From Oceanobacillus chungangensis (lineage in GTDB: Bacteria > Bacillota > Bacilli > Bacillales > Amphibacillaceae): a stretch of 64,000 nucleotides of DNA. The stretch covers positions 248,001 through 312,000 of the forward strand of contig NZ_PIOD01000005.1 of assembly GCF_003369565.1 (NCBI RefSeq). The letters are read 5' to 3'. The notes beneath the pieces were generated by a model that saw only the letters and a list, made by a program, of their open reading frames with translations, ran no database searches and was not told where the DNA came from. The position numbers were made by a program, and so were the translations under genes. Below are positions 9,122-17,975 of this stretch, one piece after another. The number at the start of each line of letters is the position of its first letter. Within the stretch, counting starts at the first letter, position 1.

Positions 9122-11527
9122 ATGAAGAGAAGTAAACAAAATCTATCATACATAATACTCGTTTTAATTATGATCCTTTCATTGCTGAATCCAAGTATAG
9201 CATTAGCAAATGGGTCTATACATAGAGTAGAAAATCAAGAGAAAATCACTGCAGAATTTTTAAAAGAGTTTTCTTCTGCTAATGAACAGCAAACTTTTAT
9301 AATTAAATTAAAGGAGCAAACGGATGCTAGGGTTGCTGCTGAAGCTGCTAAAGCGAAGGCAGAACAATCACGTGCTAGTTTGCAAGAAATAGAGTTAAAT
9401 CAGCATGAAGCAGTTATTTCAGCACTAAAAGAAACGTCAGAACAGGAACAACAGGATGTACTGAAGTTTCTTCAAGAACAAGAAAAATTAGGTAATGCTA
9501 AAAATATCAAACCCTATTATATTATTAATGGTATCGTTGTGACTGCTACAAAAGAGGTTGCTGAGAAAGTAAGCACATTTTCTGAGGTTGATAAGATCCT
9601 TCCAAATGAAACGCGTTATTTGCATGAAACTACAAGAAGTGAAGAAAATGTGAGCCTGCAACATGCTGTGCAAAATATCGAGTGGAACATTGATCGCGTA
9701 GGTGCACCGGAAGCATGGAGCAGTGGCTTCGACGGAACTGGTGTCGTAGTTGCGACAATAGACTCAGGTGTAGACTGGCAGCATCCTGCACTAAAAGAAA
9801 AGTATCGTGGATATGATGCAAAAACAGGTAAAGTAAATCATCAGTATAGTTGGTTTAATGCTGTAGAAGGAAGTAAAGTACCTTACGATCCACACGGCCA
9901 TGGTACCCATGTAACTGGAACAATTGTCGGCAGTGAGCCAAACGGGACCAATAAAATCGGAGTTGCGCCGGGAGCTAAATGGATAGCAGTTAAGGCTTTT
10001 GGCGATGACGGCTCAGCAACAGATGCAGATTTGCTAGAGGCAGCCCAATGGATATTAGCACCAACGGATGAAGCTGGAAATGAAAGACCTGATCTTGCCC
10101 CTGATATAGTGAATAACTCTTGGGGAGGCGGAAGAGATCAAGATGAATGGTATCGTGATGTAGTGAGAGCTTGGAGGGCTGCTGGAATATTCCCTGTGTT
10201 TGCGGCTGGGAATACCACGTGGGATAACCCTGGAGGGCCGGGATCTGTTAATGTTCCTGCAAACTATCCAGAATCATTTGCTGTTGGTGCGACGGACCAG
10301 AATAATAATTTAGCATCTTTTTCTTTATTAGGACCGTCTCCGTATAAGAAGATAAAACCAGATGTGACAGCCCCTGGCGCCGGTATCCGTTCCGCTTTAC
10401 CGGGTAGCAGATATGGGAATGACTACGGAACCTCAATGGCCGCCCCAGCAGTTGCCGGAGTAGTTGCCCTATTATATCAGGCAGCCCCTGATTTATCTAT
10501 TGATCAAATGACTGAGATTCTAAGGAACACAGCAAAACCTTTAACGGATAAAGATTATCCAAAACATCCAAACAATGGGTATGGTTATGGATTAGTACAA
10601 GCGATGCCAGCAGTGAATGCCGCACTAGCGGTTGGGAAAGAGCCGGTAACAAGAATTGCTGGTCACTCAAGATATGATACTGCAATTGAAGTAAGCAGGG
10701 ATGGCTGGAATACTGCGAATACGGTTATATTAACACGTGGAGATAATTTTGCAGACGCATTAGCTGGCGTTCCGCTGGCATCTAAATTAGATGCGCCAAT
10801 ACTTTTAACGCATAGTAAAAAATTATATGCATCAACATTGCGTGAAATTAAGCGACTGCGTGCATCAAATGTTATCATTTTAGGTGGAGAAGTCGCGATT
10901 AAAAAAGCTGTTGCAGCTGAGCTGGAAAAGGCAGGCATTAAAGTACGCCGTATTTCAGGACACTCACGAACAGATACCGCAGCATTAATCGCCTCAGAGG
11001 TTTCGCCTAATGGTTCAAAAAAGGTAGCAATTGCAAATGGCTATGACTTCCCAGATGCTTTGTCAATTGCATCCTATGCAGCAAATGAAGGCATACCTAT
11101 TCTGCTGACAGAAAGCACAAAACTGCCTGCAGGCACAAAGGCTTCAATCAACAAGCTGAAGGCTAAGGAAACGATTGTTGTTGGTGGTCCATTGGCTGTT
11201 AACCAATCACTTATGGCACAATTACCGAATGCTGTTAGAATAAGTGGACAGAGTCGCTATGACACAAATATTGAAATAGCAAAGCATTTTGGAATCAATA
11301 ATAAACATATGTACGTAGCAACAGGTAAAAACTATGCAGATGCATTAACAGGAGCTGTATTAGCAGCCAAAAATAATAGTGCTATATTATTAGTGCATCA
11401 AACAATACCAGAAGTAACTGCGTCCTATATTAAAAACCAAGCGTTAGAGCGTTTGACAATTTTCGGTGGCGCCGTTGCAATTAAAGCAGAACAAGCAAAT
11501 CAGCTAAAACAATTGCTTGCCAATTAA
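9122..11527 (+). CDS. CWB2-anchored S8 serine protease, second bacillopeptidase F-like paralogue
   Basis: The 801-residue product starts at ATG behind AGGAGGGGA. It has a signal peptide ending near ALANG, an I9-like propeptide with an Ala/Glu/Lys helical stretch (about residues 65-120), and an S8 domain with Asp214 (TIDSGVDWQHP), His260 (HGHGTHVTG) and Ser438 (YGTSMAAP; the usual Ser before GTS is Tyr here). Asn of AAGNTT is in place of the oxyanion residue. Three CWB2 repeats fill residues about 510-801. The architecture is the same as the gene just upstream, suggesting tandem duplication followed by divergence: the catalytic domains clearly differ, with several insertions. It should be secreted and attached to wall polymer. 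It has its own promoter region and terminator. Confidence 0.9.
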   Translation: MKRSKQNLSYIILVLIMILSLLNPSIALANGSIHRVENQEKITAEFLKEFSSANEQQTFIIKLKEQTDARVAAEAAKAKAEQSRASLQEIELNQHEAVISALKETSEQEQQDVLKFLQEQEKLGNAKNIKPYYIINGIVVTATKEVAEKVSTFSEVDKILPNETRYLHETTRSEENVSLQHAVQNIEWNIDRVGAPEAWSSGFDGTGVVVATIDSGVDWQHPALKEKYRGYDAKTGKVNHQYSWFNAVEGSKVPYDPHGHGTHVTGTIVGSEPNGTNKIGVAPGAKWIAVKAFGDDGSATDADLLEAAQWILAPTDEAGNERPDLAPDIVNNSWGGGRDQDEWYRDVVRAWRAAGIFPVFAAGNTTWDNPGGPGSVNVPANYPESFAVGATDQNNNLASFSLLGPSPYKKIKPDVTAPGAGIRSALPGSRYGNDYGTSMAAPAVAGVVALLYQAAPDLSIDQMTEILRNTAKPLTDKDYPKHPNNGYGYGLVQAMPAVNAALAVGKEPVTRIAGHSRYDTAIEVSRDGWNTANTVILTRGDNFADALAGVPLASKLDAPILLTHSKKLYASTLREIKRLRASNVIILGGEVAIKKAVAAELEKAGIKVRRISGHSRTDTAALIASEVSPNGSKKVAIANGYDFPDALSIASYAANEGIPILLTESTKLPAGTKASINKLKAKETIVVGGPLAVNQSLMAQLPNAVRISGQSRYDTNIEIAKHFGINNKHMYVATGKNYADALTGAVLAAKNNSAILLVHQTIPEVTASYIKNQALERLTIFGGAVAIKAEQANQLKQLLAN

Positions 11528-11535
11528 TGAACAAT

Positions 11536-11568
11536 AAACCCGTCTTTCTATCTGAAGATGGGTTTTTT
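11536..11568 (+). terminator. Terminator after the second S8 protease
   Basis: AAACCCGTCTT (11536-11546) pairs with AAGATGGGTTT (11555-11565, one G-U), followed by a T run. Confidence 0.85.
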
Positions 11569-11664
11569 CCCATTAGGTTTCATATAATTGGTCAAGTGGA
11601 ATAAGTAAAACAACTTGTGCTAATTTTTAGTTAAAAACGCATTTAGTATAGTTTGTTGCTATTA

Positions 11665-12040
11665 ATATAAACTGTGACTTGTTGCGATGTTAATTTAACT
11701 CACCGAACAGCCAAGAACCATAAGGTAGAGCTTCGGCAGCATTAAATCGCACTAAGAAAATCGTTCTGTATTTTGAGGAAAGCTCCTCTCCGCAGCTAAG
11801 ATCAACAGCCGTAAGAGAGCGGAATTGCCAGTCCAATTAATGATGAGGTGGATACAGGCTTGTAACCCAACATCCGGCGGAAGAAATACACGTATACTCC
11901 TGCGGGAAGAAAAGCCTAGGTGAGGCTACGAAGTGCGATAGCACGAGTAGGCTCACCAGCTCCCCGCGGAAAGCGTAGTGTATTTCTGGAGCGACTGGTC
12001 TGTGAGCACTCATGACTCCAAAGTAGTTGGCAGTTTATAT
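11665..12040. repeat. Inverted-ended intergenic repeat element, long copy
   Basis: The element starts with ATATAAACTG (11665-11674) and ends with the exact reverse complement CAGTTTATAT (12031-12040). Inside, 11891-12000 carries CTCCTGCGGGA, GGTGAGGCT, AGGCTCACC and CCGCGGAAAGCG, complementary blocks that can fold into a branched hairpin; this resembles an interspersed repeat I know from Bacillaceae genomes. No protein-coding frame is evident. The ends match those of 514-670. No clear target-site duplication was found. It fills most of the gap between the second protease and the inhibitor gene. Confidence 0.6.
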
Positions 12041-12081
12041 CGACTATAAAACATCAATAATCAATAAAGGAGTATGAACTT

Positions 12082-12627
12082 ATGAAGAAATCAGGAGGTA
12101 TTGCCTTAACTATCATCATAATATTAGGATTAATAGCAATCACCTATGTACTTGTGAATCAATCCAATGAGCAAGATACAACAGATGTGAACGACGAATC
12201 AGACCAAGCAGAACAAGACAATAACGAAGAGCAAAATGAGGGGGATGAGCTTGTGGACCAGCAAATAGTGAAAGCAGATAATGGTTTAACATTTCAATTA
12301 TCGGAAGCTGGAGCAGCAGATAATGGTAAAGCATTTAACTATACCGTTACAAACGATGGTACAAAAGAAATCAAACTTAGCTTCACAACAAGTCAGCGTT
12401 ATGAATATGAATTAAGAAACATAACAGAAGGGACCACTGCGAAATATTCGGATGGTCGTGCGTTTATGCAAGTGTTAGGAGATACGAAGCTTGCCCCAGG
12501 GGAAAGCGTTAGCTATGATATTAATTTACCGACTTTAAAACCAGCTGAATATAAGCTAACAGTTTATCTAGTAGCGAAAGATATTTCGGAATATAGTGTA
12601 TCCCAATCATTTGTAATTGAGGAATAG
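12082..12627 (+). CDS. Membrane-anchored BsuPI-type proteinase inhibitor domain protein
   Basis: This 181-residue protein has one N-terminal membrane segment (about residues 6-26, GGIALTIIIILGLIAITYVL) with no cleavage motif or lipobox, then an acidic Asp/Glu/Asn/Gln-rich linker (about 27-62), then a beta-sandwich domain. The domain has VTNDGTKEIKLSFTTSQRYEYEL and a late GESVSYDINLPTLKPAEYKL-like segment split around it, as in the BsuPI family. The founding member, from B. subtilis, inhibits the intracellular subtilisin-type protease. Here the domain should face outside the membrane. It lies directly between S8 exoprotease genes, so it may protect the cell or restrain the proteases during export. 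That role is inferred from family and context. Confidence 0.75.
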   Translation: MKKSGGIALTIIIILGLIAITYVLVNQSNEQDTTDVNDESDQAEQDNNEEQNEGDELVDQQIVKADNGLTFQLSEAGAADNGKAFNYTVTNDGTKEIKLSFTTSQRYEYELRNITEGTTAKYSDGRAFMQVLGDTKLAPGESVSYDINLPTLKPAEYKLTVYLVAKDISEYSVSQSFVIEE

Positions 12628-12707
12628 AGTAATTGTCAATTCAGTGGAAGATTTCCTCATTCTTATTGGAGATTAGTTGAATAAACTGTACGTTAATGGG
12701 CAGTTAA

Positions 12708-12744
12708 TTCCCAAGTCCTTAATCATAGATTAAGGACTTGGGAA
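12708..12744 (+). terminator. Strong hairpin after the inhibitor gene
   Basis: A perfect 17-bp stem (12708-12724 with 12728-12744; arm TTCCCAAGTCCTTAATC) has a 3-base loop. The T tract behind it is interrupted (GTCTATTTATTTTG), so termination strength is uncertain. From here to 12952 I see only an AT-rich leader with a good AGAGGGGG site at its end. Confidence 0.7.
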
Positions 12745-12952
12745 CTAGTTGTCTATTTATTTTGTAATGAAATAATAATTTGACTATTGTATCTATTAGA
12801 AATATAATTACCATGTAAAGATTATGTAATATGAACTTAATATTTGTAGAATGGGAGGGTCCTTTGCATGGTGTTAATCCTACAAAATAGCTGTCAATTA
12901 GTTAAGGATTAACTACGTGGTGAAAGTAAATTAAATAGAGGGGGAATACTTT

Positions 12953-15900
12953 TTGAAAACGATTGGAAAGTTATTAGCAGTGGTATTAGTACTTTTACTA
13001 ACGTTCTCTAACTTTTCGGTAATATCTGCTAATCCAGTAAAGGTAGATCCAGTAGAACTAAAAAAAGAAGTAACAAAAAAAGAGAAGATTAAGAAGGAAG
13101 AACTGGACGAAATTTACAAGGAGTCTGATAAGGTAAGAGTAATTGTAGAAGTGCAAGGGGAACCTGCAATTACATACGCTACAGGTCAAGGAAAGAAATT
13201 TAGCGAGCTTTCAGAAGCAAAAAGAGAAGAATTACAAGCAGGTGCACTTAAAGCACAAGAAAAAGTAAAAAATGAACTTAGCAAGCAGAAATTGAATGTC
13301 GAATATAAAGAAAGCTTTACGACAGTTTTCAATGGCTTTAGTGGAATTGTTGAATATGGAAAAATTGAAGCAGTAGAAAAGCTACCTGGTGTTACAAATG
13401 TGACCATCAGTAATGAATATGAGCGTCCGAAAGTAGAACCTGACATGCGCTATAGTAAGGAACTAGTTGAAGCGCAAAAGACATGGGATGAGTATGGTTA
13501 TGATGGCGAAGGAATGATTGTTGGTGTCATCGATTCCGGTGTTGATCCTAGTCATAAGGACTTTGTTTTAACAGATGAAAAAGAAGCAGTGTTAACGAAG
13601 GATTCTGTATTGGATTTCCGATATAAGGAAAATCTTCCAGGTAAATACTATACAGCTAAAGTACCATATGGTTATAACTATATGGATGAAAACGAAGAAA
13701 TTCGTGATTTAGGACCAGGCGCTTCCATGCATGGTATGCACGTTGCCGGTACAGTTGGGGCTAACGGTGATGAAGAGAATGGTGGAATCAAAGGGGTTGC
13801 ACCAGAAGCACAAATCCTAGCACTTAAAGTATTTGGTAATGATCCGAACATGGGTTCAACATGGGGAGATATTTATATCAAAGCTATTGATGATTCAATC
13901 ATTTTAGGTGCAGATGTAATTAATATGAGCCTAGGTTCAACAGCAGAATTTGTAGATGAAACAGATCCTGAACAGCAAGCGATCAAAAATGCGGTTGAAA
14001 ACGGCGTCCTAATGTCTATTTCAGCTGGAAACTCTGCACATTTAGGAAATGGATTTTATAATCCATATGCGTCAAATCCAGATATTGGAGTTGTAGGCTC
14101 ACCAGGTCTATCTTATGACTCTCTACAAGTAGCTTCAGTAGAAAATACCCACATGGATATGGATGCACTAGAATTTGCATTTGGGGGAGAGACAGGACTT
14201 GCTCCATTCATGTCAGCGAGCAGTGTCCATCCAAATGATGATGGTGGCACGTTCGAAATTGAATTTGTTGGAACCGGTACAGCAAAAGACTTTGCAGGTA
14301 AAGATCTAACAGGTAAATTTGCAATTGTTGTTCGTGGAAATTCATTCGTAGACACTGCATACAATGCACAAGATGCTAATGCAGAAGGTGTGATTGTTTA
14401 TAACCATTCAGATGGATGGGTAAGCATGGCATCAGAGCCGGATATTTTTATTCCACAACTATTCATGGCTAAAACAGATGGTGAATTATTAAAACAACAG
14501 CTGGATGCAGGAGAAACGGTTACTATTTCCTTTAATGGCGATGGTGTTACTACAGCAAATCCACTTGCAGATTCTATGTCAGACTTTACATCATGGGGGG
14601 TAACACCGAATCTTGATTTCAAACCTGAAATTACAGCACCAGGTGGAAATATTTTATCTACATTCCAAGATGATCAATATGGAACAATGAGTGGTACATC
14701 GATGGCTGCACCACATGTAGCTGGTGGTTCTGCACTTGTTCTGGAACGTGTGGACGAAGAATTTGATTTAGAAGGTAAAGCGCGTGTGGAAATGGCGAAG
14801 AATATTTTGATGAATACAGCTGAGCCAGTAATTGATAAAGGGACAATTAACGAGATGTTAGGTAATGAGATTCCTTATTCACCACGCCGTCAGGGTTCGG
14901 GTATTATGCAGCTTCACAAAGCAATCTCAACGCCTGTTGTTGTAACTGAAAAGAAAACAGGCGAAGCTAAGGTAGCATTAAAAGAAGTTGGCGATAAATT
15001 TACCTTTACGTTAGAAGCTAAGAATTACAGTGATGAAGAATTAAGCTATGATGTTGCTTCGAATGTTCAAACAGATTTATCTCTATTTGGTACGTTAGGT
15101 TATGCAGCGGATGAGCTTGAATCAGCAGAGCTACAAGCTGATGTTAAAATCAATAATGGAAAATCGACTGTTAAGATTCCAGCTGGAAAGACTGCGTCAA
15201 TAAAAGTTGAAGTTGATTTGTCAAAAGCAAAAGTATTAACTGTTGATGATAATGGAAACTTTACGAATTTAGATCCAAATGAAGTCTTCCCTAATGGATA
15301 TTTCGTTGAAGGATTTGTAACATTGACTGATGCAGCTGCAGATGAATTACCAAATCTATCTGTACCATATGTCGGATTTGCAGGTGATTGGAATACGCCA
15401 CCGATTCTAGATGAATTAGCTTACGACGGAAATGATTCATTCTATGAAGAGGCAGCAATGCTTTATGATGGCAATGACGGTTATTATTATCTTGGTTATG
15501 ATCCGTTAACAGGTGAGAATTTAACGAAGAATATTGCAATCTCACCAAATGGTGATGGTGCGAATGATGAAATTATTCCACTGTTATCATTCTTACGTAA
15601 TGCGAAGAAAGTAGAATATAGTGTTCTGGATAAAGATAAGAAATCCCTGCGTAAAATTAAATCAGAAAGCAATATTATAAAGAATTACTTTGATGCTGGT
15701 GCGGCTTTACCATTCAGACTAAATCCAAATATTTTCTGGGATGGTACCGTTAAGAATAAAGTAGTTGCTGACGGACAGTACTACTTGGAAATTGCAGCGA
15801 CAATCGATTATGAAGGAAAAGAAGCACAAAAGCTCCAAGTACCTGTAATCGTCGATACTATAGCACCTAAATTGAATGCTAATCTGAAGGATAATAAAGT

Positions 15901-17560
15901 AACATTTAGTACTTCAGATGAACGTTCTGGAGTGTCATATATTGAAGTAGTCGTAAATGGGAAAACGCATGAAATTTTACCAGCTACTGCTAAAGAATAT
16001 ACATTCACTAAAAAGATTGGACCAAAAGATGGTGTTACTTTAGTTGCAGTTGACAATGCTGGAAATAGCAAAGAAGCAGAAGTACAAGAACAACTTAATC
16101 CTAATATCCCAGTAATTGATGTTTGGTCTCCTGAAACATTTGGAATCTATGATACTAGTGAAATTGAAGTATTCGGTACTGTTGCAGCTGATCACAAAAT
16201 AGTTGAATTTACTGTAGAGGGAGAACCAGTAGAATTAGAAGAGATTGAAAAAGGCTTTTACCTCTTTGACACCTTTATTGAATTTGAAGATGGGGACCAT
16301 CCGTTAAATATTTATGCTAAAGATGAAAAAGGGAATGAAACGTCACTATCAAATAGCAGATTGTTCTTTGTCGATACAACAGCACCTGGCCTTAAGGTGA
16401 AATCACCAGGTTTTGTAGATCATAAGACAAAATCAGCTAAGATTGTTGCACAGCTTACAGACAACTTTGATGAATTAACTTATACAATTGATGGCAATGA
16501 AGAATTCGCACAACAGATGTCTGGCGAAAAGATGAAAGCTATTAGTAAAGAAGTAACGACAGAAGTATCGCTTGAACCAGGTGAAAATGTATTTAACCTA
16601 GAAGTAGTGGATATCGCGGGTAACACGACAACGAAAGAGGTAACCATTTATCGTGCTACATCTGCTGAAGATCAAGCAGCATCACGTATCTTTGGAACAT
16701 CCCGTTACGATACAGCGGTGGAAGTAAGTAAGGATGGATGGGATTCTGCGGATACTGTTATCCTTGCACAAGGAAAAGAATTTGCAGATGCGTTAGCTGG
16801 TATTCCGTTGGCAGAGAAGTATGATGCACCGTTATTATTAACACAACCAACGAAATATACAGAAGTAACGAAGGCAGAAATTGAACGTTTGGGTGCAACT
16901 ACTGTGTACCTGCTTGGGGGCGAAGTAGCAATCAGTGCTGATGTTGAAGCAGAATTAACGAAGCAAGGACTTGAAGTTATTCGACTTGCTGGTCATTCAC
17001 GCGTCGATACTGCAATCGAAATTGCGAATGAAGTAGTGGAAGAAGGTTCAAGTGAACAAGCAGTACTTGTTAATGGCTACAACTTCCCTGATGCTCTATC
17101 TGTTGCATCATATGCAGCACAAGCGGGAATACCAATTCTATTGACACAAACGAATAAACTTCCAGAAGCGACAGATCAGTTACTTGAAGATTTAAATGTT
17201 AATGAAACACTAGTAATTGGTGGACCTGTAGCAGTTTCTGAAAAGGTAGCAAAACTTGTTCCAAATCCGGAAAGAATTAGTGGACACTCTCGTGAAGATA
17301 CAGCTGTAGCAGTTGCTGAATACTTTGATGTAGATGCGGCTAAATACTATGTAACAACTGGTGCTGATTTCCCAGATGCACTAACAGTTGCAGCGCGAGC
17401 AGCTAAAGATAATACAGGAGTTCTTCTTGTAAGAAATTCTGTATCTAAAGGAGTTAGCACGTTTATTACTGCAAATGACATTGATTGGATCAAAGTAATT
17501 GGTGGACCGCTAGCAGTAAGTGATAAAATCCTAAAAGAACTGAACAAATTATTAGACTGA
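12953..17560 (+). CDS. Lactocepin/C5a peptidase-like S8 protease with PA, Ig-like and CWB2 domains
   Basis: The 1535-residue protein starts at TTG, preceded by AGAGGGGG. A signal peptide and an I9-like propeptide lead into an S8 domain of the lactocepin/C5a-peptidase type: Asp194 (VIDSGVDPSHKD), His260 (MHGMHVAG) and Ser583 (SGTSMAAPHVAG). A PA domain is inserted between His and Ser (about residues 420-540, including VVRGNSF). Fn3/Ig-like domains follow, with SPNGDGANDEI and the VDTIAPKL repeats, to about residue 1230. Three CWB2 repeats (about 1245-1535) end the protein. Lactocepins normally end in a sortase LPXTG anchor; none is seen here, and CWB2 apparently takes its place. It should be a large wall-bound protease that degrades proteins for nutrition or matures surface proteins. 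A terminator follows. Confidence 0.9.
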   Translation: MKTIGKLLAVVLVLLLTFSNFSVISANPVKVDPVELKKEVTKKEKIKKEELDEIYKESDKVRVIVEVQGEPAITYATGQGKKFSELSEAKREELQAGALKAQEKVKNELSKQKLNVEYKESFTTVFNGFSGIVEYGKIEAVEKLPGVTNVTISNEYERPKVEPDMRYSKELVEAQKTWDEYGYDGEGMIVGVIDSGVDPSHKDFVLTDEKEAVLTKDSVLDFRYKENLPGKYYTAKVPYGYNYMDENEEIRDLGPGASMHGMHVAGTVGANGDEENGGIKGVAPEAQILALKVFGNDPNMGSTWGDIYIKAIDDSIILGADVINMSLGSTAEFVDETDPEQQAIKNAVENGVLMSISAGNSAHLGNGFYNPYASNPDIGVVGSPGLSYDSLQVASVENTHMDMDALEFAFGGETGLAPFMSASSVHPNDDGGTFEIEFVGTGTAKDFAGKDLTGKFAIVVRGNSFVDTAYNAQDANAEGVIVYNHSDGWVSMASEPDIFIPQLFMAKTDGELLKQQLDAGETVTISFNGDGVTTANPLADSMSDFTSWGVTPNLDFKPEITAPGGNILSTFQDDQYGTMSGTSMAAPHVAGGSALVLERVDEEFDLEGKARVEMAKNILMNTAEPVIDKGTINEMLGNEIPYSPRRQGSGIMQLHKAISTPVVVTEKKTGEAKVALKEVGDKFTFTLEAKNYSDEELSYDVASNVQTDLSLFGTLGYAADELESAELQADVKINNGKSTVKIPAGKTASIKVEVDLSKAKVLTVDDNGNFTNLDPNEVFPNGYFVEGFVTLTDAAADELPNLSVPYVGFAGDWNTPPILDELAYDGNDSFYEEAAMLYDGNDGYYYLGYDPLTGENLTKNIAISPNGDGANDEIIPLLSFLRNAKKVEYSVLDKDKKSLRKIKSESNIIKNYFDAGAALPFRLNPNIFWDGTVKNKVVADGQYYLEIAATIDYEGKEAQKLQVPVIVDTIAPKLNANLKDNKVTFSTSDERSGVSYIEVVVNGKTHEILPATAKEYTFTKKIGPKDGVTLVAVDNAGNSKEAEVQEQLNPNIPVIDVWSPETFGIYDTSEIEVFGTVAADHKIVEFTVEGEPVELEEIEKGFYLFDTFIEFEDGDHPLNIYAKDEKGNETSLSNSRLFFVDTTAPGLKVKSPGFVDHKTKSAKIVAQLTDNFDELTYTIDGNEEFAQQMSGEKMKAISKEVTTEVSLEPGENVFNLEVVDIAGNTTTKEVTIYRATSAEDQAASRIFGTSRYDTAVEVSKDGWDSADTVILAQGKEFADALAGIPLAEKYDAPLLLTQPTKYTEVTKAEIERLGATTVYLLGGEVAISADVEAELTKQGLEVIRLAGHSRVDTAIEIANEVVEEGSSEQAVLVNGYNFPDALSVASYAAQAGIPILLTQTNKLPEATDQLLEDLNVNETLVIGGPVAVSEKVAKLVPNPERISGHSREDTAVAVAEYFDVDAAKYYVTTGADFPDALTVAARAAKDNTGVLLVRNSVSKGVSTFITANDIDWIKVIGGPLAVSDKILKELNKLLD

Positions 17561-17585
17561 TTGACAGCTTCATAGTTTACTTGGT

Positions 17586-17618
17586 AAAGACTCCAGAGCA
17601 AATCTGGAGTCTTTTTAT
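17586..17618 (+). terminator. Terminator after the large protease
   Basis: AAAGACTCCAGA (17586-17597) pairs with TCTGGAGTCTTT (17603-17614), followed by more T residues. Confidence 0.9.
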
Positions 17619-17911
17619 TAAGCTCATTTTTGTTAGTTAATAGAACGCAGGCGATATTTCTGCAGAAATCGACATTTGTGCTATTTAGAATAACTTCCAT
17701 TCAATATTTTCGACAATATTTTACTAGAAAGTAACGGTTTATTGCAAACGTATTATTCTAATTTGATTATAGTAGTATCCATATTAACGAAAAAAATCAT
17801 CAACTGTATATTAACAATGAATGAAATCTTTGCTATTATTAATAGTATAAATCTAAGAATCTACGAATTTTTTAATAATTCGTTACAGAACACTATAAAT
17901 CGACATAATAC

Positions 17912-17960
17912 TAGATGACAATTCTAGAGGAATAGATTTAGAAAAAGTTAGATGACAATT
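17912..17960 (+). promoter_or_regulatory. Direct repeat just upstream of the amidase gene
   Basis: TAGATGACAATT occurs twice, at 17912-17923 and 17949-17960, 37 bases apart, and the second copy runs into the AGGAGG ribosome binding site. The stretch from 17619 is otherwise AT-rich with several TATAAT-like boxes and no gene. The repeat could be a regulator site or a local duplication of the leader. Confidence 0.35.
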
Positions 17961-17975
17961 TCATAGGAGGAAAAA

